From: Cryphonectria parasitica EP155
Lineage: Eukaryota > Ascomycota > Sordariomycetes > Diaporthales > Cryphonectriaceae
Assembly: GCF_011745365.1 (NCBI RefSeq)
Contig: NW_024468909.1
Coordinates: 4,526,001 to 4,590,000, forward strand
DNA: 64,000 bases
Direction: 5' to 3'
A program made the position numbers and the translations under genes. A model generated the notes under the pieces. The model was not told the origin of the DNA. It did no database searches and saw only the letters and a list, made by a program, of their open reading frames with translations. Positions 13,146 to 26,753 of this stretch are shown here, in pieces. Numbering within the stretch: position 1 is the first letter of the stretch; every line of letters starts with the position of its first letter.

Positions 13146-13589
13146 TGTTATAACTCATTTAACATGCAGATCACGAAACAAGCTCCGCTAACAAGGAATC
13201 AGGTATTATAACCCAACATCGAACAACCACCAGAAATTACATAAGCAAGAATTAGAGTTGGATCACAATAAAACAAGTAAGCTACTTACTGAATCATTAC
13301 AACACAGATCATGAATCACAGTAAGCTAGATAAGCTATAATGAAAAGCTAAATATATAAGAATACATTCATTACTACTAAATAGATTATTATATATAGCT
13401 CTTTAGTTATTAATCTAAATATCAGATTACTCTCTACTCTAATAGCTTCAAAAGCAATGAATACTTGCATTGCTTATTAAGACTTATATAGTTCCGTATT
13501 CAAGAATTTAGTACTTTAATACTGCTCTTATTAGCATAAATTCTCTTTGTATACTTTGGAATCTTCGGATTACTGCAATGCTTATTATA
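13146..13589 (+). repeat. 5' LTR of element A (444 bp)
   Basis: Begins TGTTATAACTC and ends GCTTATTATA, the RIP form of TGTTATGAC..CTCATTACA. Confidence 0.9.
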
Positions 13590-13619
13590 TTTTGATAATT
13601 CTTATTCAAAAATAGTTTA

Positions 13620-15100
13620 ATATTACTCTTTTGAGCAATATAGAATATAATAGCTCTTTTAGAAATCTCTTTATTCTTATATGCTTCTATTTAGAAAAAA
13701 CTAATTAATCAGATATATCAGCTTATTTAGTATATTCAGAATCTATATAAATAATAATAAGCTTAGAATACTATTATTACTAATTAATAAGCTTAGCTAG
13801 CTTAATAAGCTTAACAGATGCAGTTTATTTCTATAGCTATTAATAATGCTAGAAAGATATATAAGATGAATAAGCTTGCTATATATAACAGCAATCAGAA
13901 AATGCTATATAAATTCCTTACTTACTACAGAGCATATTTCTTATACTATATAACTTAGTTTACTATAAAATCTGAAAAGATTATTCTTGCAGAAACTCAT
14001 TTCAAAAAGAATGCTCTTATTTAGTACAAGCTTTCTCTATACAATTATTTGAAGCATCAGAATAACTCCAATATATATATCTAGAATACTAAGAATATAT
14101 TCAATTTCTTTAAAAGCTTCAAAAAAGCTTTTAAAGAAATCTTTAATAATTCTAATAAAGAATGTATTACAGCTTAGCAGCTTATAAACTTCAAATAAAC
14201 TAAGTTAGCTTCTGCTTATATAATTAGATTTAAGTAGCTCTTAGCAAAACTTTTATAAGAAAATAAGAATCTTATGAAATATTATTATAAGGAATTCAAG
14301 AATAATATTAAGAATAAAATCTCTAAATAGAATTAGCTAGAGAACTTTGTAATATTCTCTAATTAAACAATCTGTATTAATAATTATTTATATGAATAAC
14401 AGATAAAGAAATTCAAGAAAAAAGAAAGCTAGATTTGGAGATTTCTAGCTAATATAAGCAAGAAACTCCAATATAAGAATAGCAGATAATAGAGCAGCAC
14501 AGCTCAGAGCAGTACTATGCATACTGATTCTATAAAACTCAATGCTGCTAACAAGCAGTATAGCAAGAGAAATAGCATTATTTGCTATAATTATAATAAA
14601 TAAGAATATATTATATACAACTGCTATTAACTCTAGAAGAATAAATAGCAGCTAGTTTAGAAAGAATGCTAGATAAATATTGCTTGATAATAGAAACTTA
14701 ATTAACTAAGCAAAAATACTCTCTTGAAGCAAGTATTGAATTCTATTAATTATAGAAGTTTCAGCTGAATATTCTGCTATAATAATAACTGCTTAATATA
14801 TCTTTTGAGTAAGGAAGATTTAGAATAATTTCCTCAGAAATCTAAGCGCTACAGGCAGATAGCGATAGCAGAGCGAGAGTATATGCTTAGCATGATTACG
14901 AGCAGCAATAATTTGAATTGCTTCAATATTACTAAACGAAGCATTTAAGCGCTGGAGAAAGAGCTTAATAACAGTGCTCTTTGCTATTCTTCATTATCTA
15001 TACCAGATACTATAATCAGAGAAATGAACAAAGAATAATACTCTCTTAATTATTAGTATAAATACTTAAACAATATCGAAAATGCTTCTCAAGCAATAAA
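13620..15100 (+). pseudogene. Gag pseudogene of element A
   Basis: The frame begins in the leader region with a Gln/Ala-rich helical part and continues through a central Gag-like region (13855..14400 has the family stretch beginning KMNKLAIYNSNQKMLYKF). The zinc knuckle at about 14581..14625 is ruined: Cys-2 and others became Tyr, and the following Gln a stop. Stops throughout are at former Gln and Trp codons. Confidence 0.75.
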
Positions 15101-15599
15101 AAGATCAAGCTAGAATGAATAATCTAATGATTTACTGGAATCTTCTATAAACAATAAATCCAAGAAGCTTATAAAAAGATTCTTCTTTAGTATTGAATGG
15201 AATAAGGAAACAATATGAATTAAATATCTTATTTATGAAATAGGATTAGAGAAGCTCTTTATCTGCATTTCCTTGCAAGATATCAAAGCATGATAAAACG
15301 AAGATTCTTGGATTAGTTTACTTTATAATCTATATTACAAACTAGCTTGAATCTTCTGCATCTATCATAGCTGCAGAATGCATTTCTCAGATAAGATGCA
15401 ATATGAATAATTCTTTATCAGAAAATTAGAATAAATTCTTTAAGCTATTAAAAAATAGGAATTTCGCTTCAGAAAGATTCTTAATAAATAATATTATAAT
15501 GTATATATTGAATTATTAAATAATTGCTTTATACAATGTATAAACAAGAAAATAAAATGGTAGCAATGCAAGATAATACTCTATATAATTTATATTAAT

Positions 15600-18500
15600 A
15601 ATAAAGTTTGTAACTAGTATTAATAGAAGAAAGATTAGAAATAATAATAATATGAATAAAAGCAAGCTAAGAAGCTTGCTTGGAAAGCAGCGAAGCAGGC
15701 TTAGAAGAATAAGCAGCTCTCAATAAACTCAAAAGAATAGAATTGCTTGTAAAGAAACTACAGATAATTAAACTAGAACAATTTCTATATAAAGCTTCTA
15801 AAATAGATTATGCTTATATTAAGTTCAATATATATATTCAAGAATACAAATACAGCATATTATTAAATAATAGTGCTTAGAAAAACTTTATATTTCTATA
15901 TATTATCAATTAAGCATAATTATAATAAAGATAAAAGAAATGCTTATATACTCTCAGCACTATAGAAGAATAATCTGTTGCATATAATTAAGAAGTAATT
16001 AATAAGAAAACTGATTATCTATTTATTTTAATTCAAGAATGTATAATCAAAGCTTTCTTTGATATTACAAATATAATATAGCATAAGCTGATTATAAAGC
16101 TTTCATAGCTCAAAGAGCATAATTCTCAAATCAATTGAATTACTAGCTAGATCTCATAAGAACAAGCTGTACTCAGAGAGATAGTTGCAATCAATAATGC
16201 AGAATTGAAGCTAATTATTGAAAAATACTCGGAAAAAGAAGCTTCAGACAACTTTATATACACTTCTAAGTTAGCAGAGCTAGCAGTTTAAGAAGAAGAA
16301 TCTAGTAACAAGCAAACTCAAATAATGCTAGAGTGCTAACAGATTAGCAAAATAATGAAAGCAAGACTCTCAGCAAGTTAGTCTGCTTCGGAGCAATAAG
16401 GAAAAGCTTCAGAATATAGATTATGAAACTATACAAGAAAAATCTCGAAACCAAGCTCTCGAGTACTCAATTCAGCTTGGAGCAAATGCTTAAAGCTTTC
16501 GAAAATACTATCAGAAAAGAAGCATGCTTAACAATATTTACTATTCCTTCAGATAGCAGAAATAGCATAGAAATCAGAATTAATACTTGCAAATATACTA
16601 TAAGAATATTATAAATTCAGAAAACTATTCCAGAAAGAATTAGATATAGAATTACTAGAATATAGCTTATACAATTATGAAATTCTGCTATAAAAAGAAA
16701 AATAGCTCAAATTCTTTCCTATCTATGAGCTAGATAAAGCATAATTAAAAGCACTCAGAGAGTATCTCAATAAGAATCTCAAAAAGGAATATATATAATC
16801 ATTGCAATTGCTAGCAGAATACTTTATTCTGTTTATACTCAAAAAGAATAGCAAGCTCAAGCTATATATTGATTATAAGCAATTCAACAATATTATAATC
16901 AAGAACTAATATTTATTATTACTTATTAAGAAACTATAAGATAGATTACAGAGAGTATAATAGTTTACAGTTCTAAACTTAAAAGAAGCTTATAATCTGA
17001 TCAGAGTAAAGAAAGAAGAAGAATGGAAAACTGCTTTCAGAATATGCTATAAATACTATAAATATTTAATCATATTCTTTAATTTAACAAATGCTTCAGC
17101 TTTATTTCAGAAAATAATTAATTATATTCTATGCAAATATCTGAATCAGTTCATTATTATCTATCTTAATAATATTCTTATCTACTTTCAAATATTAGAA
17201 GAATATAAGAAATATATGAAAATAGTATTGCAAATACTTCAGAATGCAAAGCTTCTTATAAAATCTGCAAAGAGCTACTTTCATATACAAAAAGTTAATT
17301 ATCTCGGATTTACAATCAAACTGAAATGCATTAAGCTACAGAAAGATAAAATAAAAGCTATTAGAAATTAGCTAGTTTTCAAGAATATTAAGAATATTAG
17401 ATCTTTCCTTAAATATATCAACTTCTACAAGCAGTTCATTAAGAACTATAGCTGGATTGCATATTCTTTTACAAATCTTATTAAGAAGAATTAACTCTTC
17501 AAGTAAACTTTCAAAGTACAAGAAGCTTTTAACAAAATCATCAGATACATCATTTCAGAACTAATTCTATATAAAGCAGATCTCTATAAACCCTTTGAAA
17601 TTAAAACCAATGCATCAGAATATATACTCAGAAAATAGCTTGATTAACAAGATAATCAAGAATATCTAAGAATTGTAAGCAACTTCTTAAGAAAATTAAA
17701 TAGCTCAGAAATCAACTACAGAATCCCTAATCAGAAGCTTATAGCAATAATAAAAGCTTTCAAGAAATAGCAATATTACTTCATCAGCATACAATATCTA
17801 ATTATAGTTTACTTAAATCATAAGAATCTAACTATATTTATAATAATTAAAGTTTTGAATAAGCAACAAGTTAAATAAGCAGAATTTCTCTTACAATTCA
17901 ACTTTAAAATTATATACTGCAAAAGCTTAAAAAACAAACGAGCGGATACTCTTAGCAGAAGATCAAACTATTAAGATGCAGATTTCTTGAATATATAGAA
18001 CATCTTCGCTCAAAACGAGTTGGAAAATCTTATTAATATATATAAAGAACTGAACGCTGCTCTCAGAATCGGATTCTCAGAAAGGAATTTAGAATTAATA
18101 ACTTTGAATGAATAAAACAATTATATCAAGAATATATACAGTATATCAGCATACGAATATTAGAAAGTTAGAGCAATTTATAAATATATTAAAAGATATT
18201 GAAATCTATTAAGCTTTAGGAAAAGAATTGAGAATATCTTATAATAATATAATAGCTGCAAGAAGAATAAAGCAGAAAGATATAAGCTTTATAAACTACT
18301 ATATTTCTTATTAGTATTTATAACTATTTAGCAATCCATTAATCTAAACTTTATTATTAAGCTATCTCTCTTATAAGAACTCTTAATTAAGATGTAATAT
18401 AATAGCATTTTAGTAATAGTTTGCAAACTAAGCAAGTATGCTTACTTTCTTCTTTATAAGGAAAGCAGTATAGCAGAAGAACTCGTATATACATTCCTTA

Positions 18501-19303
18501 GAATAATTATTGCTAATTACAGTATGCTAGAAGAAATGATTTTCAATAGAAACAGAAAGTTTAACTTAAAGTTTTGAACTTTGCTTATAAAATAGCTTAA
18601 AATATACTACAGAATATCTATAGCATTTTACTTATAAACAGATAAATAGATAGAAAGAATGAATTAAATTATTAAATAATATTTATAATACTATATTAAT
18701 CAGAAATAAAACAACTAAATTAATTTATTACTTCTTATATAGTTTGCTTATAATAGCGCAGATATAAGCACAATAAAGAAATTATTATTCTTTATACTCT
18801 ATAAATATAATCCAATAGCTTATTATAAGGCATTGCTGAAAGCAGATACAGAAGCTGCAGATAAAAGAATTAAGAAGATTAAGAAAGTTTAGAAGAAATT
18901 CCAATTAGAATTACAATTCATTCAAGAATGAATAATGCAATATACAAATTCCAAAAGAATTAAGAAACTAATCCTACAAAAGGAAGATAAGATCTATTTA
19001 CTTTGAAAAAACATTAAAATAACTAAATCTAGCAACAAGCTTAACTATAAGAAGTTAGAATTATTCAAAATCTTGTAATAGATTTCTCTAATTAATTATA
19101 AGTTAGTATTATCTTATAGGATGAGAATATATTCAGTTTTCCATATCTTATTGCTAAAATCAGCAATATAGAAAATATTAGCGAATAATATAGCAGAAGT
19201 AGAAAACAATAAACTAGAGTATAAAATAGAAAAGATTCTCAAGCATAGAAGCATGGATAGCATGAGGGAATATCTTATCAAATGAAAAAGCTATCTAGCA
19301 AGC
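15600..19303 (+). pseudogene. Pol pseudogene of element A: protease, RT, RNase H, integrase, first half of chromodomain
   Basis: Domains in order. Protease near 15850..15880 shows LLNNSA, from L-L-D-S-G-A. RT spans about 16840..17470 with KLKLYIDYKQFN and the catalytic box at 17162..17173 reading YLNN instead of YLDD. RNase H spans about 17530..17990 and ends in RADTLSRRS. Integrase spans about 18240..18930: SINLNFIIKL (first catalytic Asp changed to Asn), FNRNRKFN (second Asp changed), and QTD-K-Q-IERMN with the Glu kept, the Gln codons being stops. A chromodomain starts at about 19206 (EYKIEKILKHRS) and is interrupted at 19303 by element B, resuming at 26754. Most catalytic Asp codons show G-to-A changes, so the enzyme would be dead even without its stops. 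Confidence 0.88.
19299..19303. other. Target site duplication CAAGC, left side of element B
   Basis: CAAGC at 19299..19303 recurs at 26749..26753. Removing B and one copy restores the chromodomain reading frame of A. Confidence 0.93.
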
Positions 19304-19759
19304 TGTAATGAGCACTGCAGCAATCCGAAGATTCCAAAGTACACAAAGGGGGTTTATGCTAACAAGAGCGGTATCAAAGTGCCAAGTTCTTGAATACGGA
19401 ACTGTACAAGTCTTAATAAGCGATGCAAGTATTCACTGCCTTTGGGGCTATCAGAGTAGAGAGTAATCTGATACTTAGATTAATAACTGAAGAGCTATGT
19501 ACTGAATCTATCTAATGGGAATAAATGTATCCTTATATATCCAGCTCTTCAGTATGGATATATTGAATAGCAACATATCCAAGTTATCCTGCTAGCTCTG
19601 AATAGCACATATCCAAAGCTATTCTTCCTGATTAGCTGTGCCCATAACCCTAACCCTGGATTATGTAATCAGTGCTTTGTCAGAATGTTGCATCCTTGAT
19701 ACCTGGTTCCTGTTATTTGTAACCTGTTCTGTAACCTGCATGTTGGATGAGTCATAACA
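19304..19759 (-). repeat. 3' LTR of element B (456 bp)
   Basis: Runs from TGTAATGAG (left) to GTCATAACA (right). It contains AACCCTAACCCT at 19646..19657, two telomere-like hexamers. It differs from the 5' LTR at scattered transition sites. Confidence 0.93.
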
Positions 19760-19851
19760 TCATCTCCCTCCTATCAGTCGTTGTCCCCAACAATCTTTTG
19801 TAAGTATCCTGGCAAGTCCTCCGTATACATGATCTTGCCTTCCTAATTGAG

Positions 19852-20469
19852 ATGTTGAACAGAATCAATAAATCTCGCTCTCATGCTGAGAAGACTAAAC
19901 AAAAGAATTCTCTTCTTTCCTTAGTTCTTCAAAACGCCATTACCATGCCTTCTTATTCCTTCTATAAGGATTATAGTATTCAGTCTTATCAAGTCTCTAT
20001 CGAGAATTCCTCTTGCTGTACCAAATGTGTCCGCCTGGGTCGTTCTTGGTGCGATGTTCAAGGACTGAGCGCTGCGGAAATTCGTTAGATAGGTATTTAA
20101 TACTAATGCCTGGAAAACCAACTCGAGAGTGCTAAGAAGCAGCTGCACAATGCTGCTGCAGAGATAGAACGTTTGCAGAAGCAGAAGCGTCTGTAGTTTG
20201 AGAGGATAATAAAAGCTATTCGTTGAAGCCTTTCTAGTGTGGAGGAGTTGGAATGTGAAGAAGCTAAGGAAAAGCGAGCTTGCGTTGCTGCTGGGGTTTG
20301 TTCTGTGGTTGCAGAGAAATCTGCTGTAGTTGCTGAAGATTCTTCTTTTGAGGGTTTTGACTGGAATTCTGTAGATGTAGGGAATGCAGTGATGGATTGG
20401 TTAGGTTTTCTGGAGAGCGAGATTTCCGAGGCTTCTGGATCTCGCTCCGGAGCAGAGCGATTGTCTTAG
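19852..20469 (+). pseudogene. Opposite-strand accessory ORF of element B (Cys motif and coiled coil)
   Basis: One frame of 206 codons from ATG at 19852 to TAG at 20467..20469, with five internal RIP-type stops near 20086..20218, including TAG and TAA at former Gln and TGA at former Arg. The N-terminal part is basic (NRINKSRSHAEKTKQK). A Cys cluster follows at about 20011..20058 (SSCCTKCVRLGRSWCDVQ, C-X2-C-X7-C), then a heptad-like coiled coil (QLESAKKQLHNAAAEIERLQ), then an acidic C-terminus with FDWNSVDVGNAV. The ORF runs against pol and lies between pol and the 3' LTR; its stop codon overlaps the pol stop codon (20466..20468, minus). Element A has the same ORF in the same place. Proteins of this appearance (C-X2-C plus coiled coil plus an F-D-W motif) are, to my knowledge, common in fungal genomes as unnamed repeat-associated ORFs; I cannot assign a function. 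Confidence 0.8.
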
Positions 20470-23400
20470 ATACTGGTTTCCTTCCTTTTCCAATACTCAG
20501 CTACTCTTTTTTAAGCATTTTTAACGTTTTTCTATGATTCTCATAAATTTTTGCTTGCTGGATAATCTTTTCATTTAACGAGATATTCCCTTGTATTGTT
20601 TATGCTTCGATGCTTAAGAATCTTTTTCATCTCATATTCTGATTCATTGTTTTCTACTTCTGCTATATTATTCGCTAATATTTCTTATACTGCTAGTTCT
20701 AGCAATAAGATATGAAAAACCAGATATATTCTCATCCTGTATAATAATACTAACTCGTAGTTAACTGAGGAAATCTATTGCAAGATTTTGAATAATCCCA
20801 GCTTCTTGTAATTAAGTTTATTACTAGATCTAGTTGTTTTGATGTTTTTTCGAAGTAGATAAATCTTATCTCCCTCCTGTAGAATTAGTCTCTCAATCCT
20901 TTTGGAGTTTGCATACTATATCATTCATTCCTAAACGAATTGTAGTTCTAATCGGAATTCTTCCTGAACTTTCTTAATCTTCTTAACTCTTTTATCTGCA
21001 GCTTCTGCATCTGCTCCTTGCAGTATCTTGTAGTAAGCTGTTAGATTATATCCGTAGAGCGTAAAGAATAGTGATTTCTTCATTGTACTCGTATCTGCGC
21101 TGTTATAAGCGAACTGTATAAGAAGCAACAGATCAATTCAGTTATTCTATTCCTGATTGATGTAGTATCGAAGATACTATTCAACAATCTGATTTATCCT
21201 TTCTGTCTGTTTATCTGTCTGCAGATGAAATGCTATAAACATTCTATAATATATTCCGAGCTATTTTATGAGTAAAGTTCAAAATTTCGAGTTGAACTTT
21301 CTATTTCTATCAGAGATTACTTCTTCTAGCATGCTATGATTAGCAATAATCATTCTAAGAAATGCATATGCAAGTTCTTCTGCTATACTGCTTTCCTTAT
21401 AGAAAAGAAAGTAAGCATACTTGCTCAATCTGCAAACTATTACTAAAATGCTATTATATTGCACTTTAATTAAGGGTTCTCATAAAAGAAGTAGCTTGAT
21501 AATAAAGTCTAAACTAATAAATTGCTAAATAGTTATAAGTACTAGTAAGGAATGCAGTAGTTTGTAAAGCTTATATCTTTCTGCCTTATTCTTCTTGCAG
21601 CTATTGCATTATTATAGAATGCTTTTAATTCTTTTTCTAAAATCTAGTAAGTTCTAGTATCTTCTAATGCATTCATAGATTGCTCTAATTCTCTGATGCT
21701 TATATGCTAGTACACTATATATATCCTTGATATAGTTGTTTTATTTATTCAGAATCATTGATTCTGAATTTCTTTCCAAGAGTTCTATTCTGAGAGCAGC
21801 ATTCAGTTCTCTATATGCATTAATAAGATTTTCCAACTTGTTTTGAGCGAAGATGTTCTGTATATCCGAAGAATCTGCATCTCGATAATCTGCTCTTCTG
21901 CTAAGAGCATCTGCTTATTCATTCTCCAAGCTTTTGCAGTATACAATCTTAAAATCGAATTATAAGAGGAATTCCGCTCATCTAACTTATTATTTATTCA
22001 AAATCTTAATTATTATAAATATAATCAGATTCTTATAATTCGAGTGAACTATAATCGAATATTGTATGCTAATGAAGTAGTACTGCTACTCCTTGAAAGC
22101 TTTTACTATTGCTATGAGTTCCTGATCAGGGATCCTGTAGTTGATCTCCGAGCTATTCAACTTCTTTGAGAAGTTGCTTATAATCCTTAAACATCCTTAG
22201 TCGTCTCGCTAGCTAAGTTATTCTTCGAGTGCATATCCTAATGCATTAATCTCAACTTCAAAGAGTTTGTAGGAGTCTGCTTTATACAGAATCGGCTCTG
22301 AGATAATATACTTGATGATCTTATTGAAAGCTTCTTATGCTTTGGAGGTTTATTCGAAAGGCTATTTCTTCTTAATGAGATTTGTAAGAGAGTATGCGAT
22401 TCAGCTGTAGTTCTTGATAAACTATCTATAGAAGTTAATATATTCAAGGAAAAACCTAACATTTCTAATGTTTCTGAAAACTAGCTAATTCCTGATAGCT
22501 TCTACCTTATCTTTCTATAGCTTAATGCATTCTGGCTCGATTGTGAATCCAAGATAGTTAGCCTTTTATACATAAAAGTAACTCTTTGCAGGTTTCACAA
22601 GAAGTTTTGCATCTTAAAGCATTTGCAATACTGTTTTCACATACTTTCTATATTCTTCCAGTATTCAAGAGTAAATAAGGATATTATTGAGATAAGCAAT
22701 GATGAACTGATTTAGATGCTTGCATAGAACGTGATTAATCATTTTCTGGAATGAAGCTAGAATATTTGTTAGATCAAAGAGCATAATCAAATATTCGTAG
22801 TATTCATAGCGTATTCTGAAAGCAGTTTTCCATTCTTCTTCTTTCTTTACTCTGATCAGGTTATAAGCTCCTTTTAGATTCAGAACTGTGAACCACTATG
22901 CTCCTTGCAGCTTATCTTATAATTCCTTAATAAGTAGCAACGAGTATCAGTTCTTAATCATAATATTATTGAGTTGCTTGTAGTTAACATATAGCTTGAG
23001 CTTGCTATTTTTCTTAGATACAAACAGGATAGGATATTCTGCTGATGATTGCAATGATTGTATATATTCTTTCTTAAGATTCTTATCGAGATACTTCCTA
23101 AGTATCTCTAGCCTTGCCTTATCTAGTTTGTAAATAGGGAAGAATTTGAGCTGTTTTCCTTCTTATAGCGGAATCTTGTAGTTGTATAAGCTGTATTCTA
23201 GCAATCCTGTATCCAATTCTTCCTGGAATAATTTCTTAAACTTGTAATATTCTTGTAGTATATTCGCAAGTATTGATTCTGATTCTTATGCTGTTTCTGC
23301 TATCTGGAGGAATAGTAGATACTGTTGAGTGTGCTTCTTTTCTGATAGCGTTTTCGAGAGCTTTAAGTATTTGCTCTAAGCTGAAGCGAGTGCTTGAGAG

Positions 23401-24100
23401 CTTGGTTTCGAGGTTTTTCCTATATAGATTTACAATTCATTTTCTGAAGCTTTTCCTTATTGCTCCGGAACGAACTGACTTGCTAAGAGTCTTGCTTCCG
23501 TTATTTTGCTAATCTGTTAGCACTCTAGCATTATTTGGGTTTGCTTATTACTAGATTCTTCTTCTTGAACTGCTAGCTCTGCTAACTTGGAAATATGTAT
23601 AAAGTTGTATAAAGCTTCTTTTTCTAAGTATTCTTCAATTACTAGCTTTAATCCTACATTGTTAATTATAACTATCTCTCTAGATACAGCTTGTTCTCAT
23701 AAGATCTAGCTAGTAATTCAATTAATTCAAGGATTATGCTTCTTAAGCTATGAAAGTTCTATAATCAGCTTATGATATACTGTATTCATAATATCAAAAG
23801 AAGCTCTGGTTATGCATTCTTGAATCAAGATAGATAAATGATTAGTCTTCTTATTGATTACTTCTTAATTGTATATAATAGATTATTCTTCTATAGTACT
23901 AAGAGTATATGAGCATCTCTTTCATCTCCATTGTAGTTATGCTTGATTAATAATATATAGAGATATAAAGCTTTCCTAAGCGCCACTATTCAGTAATATG
24001 CTGTATTTATATTCTTGAATATGTATATTGAACTTGATATAAGCGTAATCTATTCTAGAAGCTTTATATAAGAACTATTCTAATCTGATTGTTTGCAGTC
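20466..24100 (-). pseudogene. Pol pseudogene of element B: protease, RT, RNase H, integrase, chromodomain
   Basis: Read on the minus strand. Protease near 23992..23960 shows LLNSGA (D-to-N in D-S-G). RT spans about 23040..22450 with YLNN at 22694..22683 in place of YLDD. RNase H ends near 21870 with DALSRR-like sequence. Integrase keeps all three acidic residues that I can see: SLDFIIKL (about 21530..21500), EVISDRNRKF (about 21325..21295) and QTDKQTERINQ (about 21225..21190). A degenerate chromodomain (ILKHRS.. to EYWKRK) closes Pol at about 20640..20490, with TAA at 20468..20466. Several RIP stops interrupt the frame. The protein would copy element RNA and insert the cDNA; the chromodomain would direct it to marked chromatin. 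Confidence 0.87.
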
Positions 24101-24849
24101 TCTTTACAAGCAATCCTGTTCTTTTGGGTTTGTTAAGAACTGCTTATTCTTCTGAGCTTGCTTCGCTGCTTCTTGAGCAAGCTTCTTAGCTTGCTTTTGC
24201 CTGTATTATTATTATTCCTAGTCTTTCTTTTATTAATACTAGTTGCAAACTTTATTATTAATATGAATTATGCAGAATATTATCTTGCACTACTACCACT
24301 CTATCTTTTTATCTATACATTGCATAGGGCAATCATCCGGTAGCCTAATATATGCATTGTAGTATTGCTTATTGAAAACCTTCCTGAAGTAGAGTTTCTA
24401 TTCTTTAACAGCTTGAAAGATTTATTCTGGTTCTCTAACAGGAAACTATTCGTATTGCATCTTCTCTGAGAAATGCATTTTGCAGCTATAATAGATGCAG
24501 GAAATCCAAGCTAGTTTGTAATATAGATTGTAAAGTAAGCTGATCCGAGAATTCTCGTCTTCTCATGCCTCAATATTCTGCAAGAGAATGTAGATGAAGA
24601 GCTTCTCTAGCTCTATTCTATAGATGAGATATTCAATCCATATTGTTTCCTTATTCCATTCAATACTGAAGGGAAACCTTTCTTTAAGCTTGTTGAGCAT
24701 ATTGTTTGCGAAGAGCTTCTGCAAGCTGCTAGGTTGTTTGCTCTAGCTTGATTCTTCTATTGCTTGAAAAGCATTCTCTATATTGCTTAGATATTCATAC
24801 TAGTAGCTAAGAGAGTATCATCCCTTATTCATATCCCTAGTTATAGTGC

Positions 24850-26240
24850 TTGGCGTAAGCAATGAAGAATATTGAAGAATATTGCTGCTAAGTTCTTTTT
24901 CCAATGCTTGAATACCCTGTTCTGCAATATCAGAGCAGTTCGAGTTGCTGCTGCTTGTAGTCATGCTAAGCATATACTCTTGCTCTGCTATTGCTATCTG
25001 CCTGTAGCGCCTAGGTTTCTGAGAGAACTATTCTGAACCTTTCTTACTTGAGAAATATATTAAGCAGTTATCGTTATAGCAGAATATCCAGCTGAAACTT
25101 CTGTAATCAATAGAGTTCAATACTTGCTCTGAGAAGATATTTTTGCTCAGTTGATTGAGTTCCTATCATCAAGCAATATTCATCTAGCATTCTTTCTAAA
25201 CTAATTGCTATTTATTTCTTTAGAATTAATAGCAGTTGCATGCAATGTATTCTTATTTATTGCAGTTATAGCAAGTAATGCTATTTCTTTTGCTATACTG
25301 CTTGTTAGCAGCATTGAGTTTCATAGAGCTAGCATGCATAGTGCTGTTCTGAGCTATACTGCTATAATAACTACTATTCTTATTTTGGAGTTTCTTGCTT
25401 GTATTAGCTGGAAATCTCCAAGTTTAGCTGCTTTCTTTCTTGGATTTCTCCATTCGTCATTCATACAGACAGTTATTAATACGAATTGCCTAGTTTGAGA
25501 ATATTATAAAGTTCTTCAGCTAATCCTGCTTAGAGATTTCATTCTTAACTTTATCTTTAAATTCCTTATAGTAATACTCTATAAGATTTTTGTTTTCCTA
25601 TAGGAATCATGCTGAGAGTTGCTTGAATCTGATTGTATAAGCAGAAGCTGATTTGGTTTATCTGAGATTCATAAGCTGCTGAGCTGTAGTATGCTCTTCG
25701 TTGGGATTATCAAAGATCTCTTTGAGAGCTTTCTCGAAGCTCTTAAAGGAATCGAACATATTCTTAGTATCCTAGATATATGCATTGGAGTTGTTCTAAT
25801 GCTTCAAATGATTATATAAAGAAAGCTTATATTAAATGAGAGCATTCTTTTCGAAATAAGTTTCTGCAAGGATAACTTTCTCAGATTCCTTGGTAAATTA
25901 AGTCTTGTAATGCAGGAAATATGCTTTACAGTGAATAAGGAATCCATGTAATATTTTCTGATTGCCATTATATATAGCGAGCTTATTCATCTTGTATGCT
26001 TTTCCAGCATCATTAGTAGCTGTAGAAATGAACTGCGCCTGTTGAGCTTGCTGAGCTAGCTAGGCCTGTTAAGCCTGCTAAGCTAACTGAGCTTATTAGT
26101 TAGCAATGGTAGCGCTTTGAGCCTGCTGTTGTTTGCGCAGGTTCTGAATATGCTGGATGAGCTGATATATCTGATTAACCAGTTCTTCCTGAGTAGGGAC
26201 GTGCGAGAACGAAGGGGTTTCTGGAGAAGCTATTGTATTC
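24850..26240 (-). pseudogene. Gag pseudogene of element B
   Basis: The minus-strand frame begins near 26235 (NTIASPETPSFSHVPTQEEL), continues into a Gln-rich coiled part, then a central Gag region (about 25970..25500), and a zinc knuckle at 25273..25232, CYNCNK-stop-EYIACNC. The Gln is now TAA, and Gly and His became Glu and Tyr. A downstream Ser/Asn-rich linker leads to protease. The plus-strand open frame at 25205..25498 is only the shadow of this region. Confidence 0.8.
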
Positions 26241-26292
26241 CGTATTGCTCAAGGGGTAATACTGAACCATTCTTGAACAAGAATTATCAAAA

Positions 26293-26748
26293 TGTAATGA
26301 GTACTGTAGCAATCCGAAGATTCCAAAGTATACAAAGGGAGTTTATGCTAACAAGAGCAGTATCAAAGTGTTAAATCCTTGAATACGGAACTGTATAAGT
26401 CTTAATAAGCGATGCAAGTATTTACTGCCTTTGGAGCTATTAGAGTAGAGAGTAATCTGATACTTAGATTGATAACTAAAAAGCTATGTACTGAATCTAT
26501 TTAATGGGAATGAATGTATTCTTATATATCCAGCTCTTCAGTATGAATATATTGGATAGCAACATATCCAAGTTATCCTGCTAGCTCTGGATAGCATATA
26601 TCCGAAGCTATCCTTCCTGATTAGCTGTGCCCATAACCCTAACCCTGGATTATGTAATCAGTGCTTTGTTAGGATGTTGCATCCTTGACACCTGGTTCCT
26701 GTTATTCGTGACCTGTTCTGTGACCTGCATGTTGGATGGGTCATAACA
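26293..26748 (-). repeat. 5' LTR of element B (456 bp)
   Basis: TGTAATGAG at 26293 to GTCATAACA at 26748. It contains AACCCTAACCCT at 26635..26646. The leader TTTTGATAATTCTTG follows on the left. Confidence 0.93.
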
Positions 26749-26753
26749 CAAGC
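26749..26753. other. Target site duplication CAAGC, right side of element B
   Basis: Second copy of the CAAGC found at 19299..19303. Confidence 0.93.

Larger units (their letters stand above)
19304..26748 (-). mobile_element. Chromovirus B, complete structure, inserted into the pol chromodomain of A
   Basis: Minus-strand element of 7445 bp with two 456-bp LTRs (5' at 26293..26748, 3' at 19304..19759), gag, pol and an opposite-strand ORF at 19852..20469. It is less RIP-mutated than A, in keeping with a later insertion. The LTR ends are TGTTATGAC and ATTACA, and the flanking 5-bp duplication is CAAGC. Confidence 0.94.
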
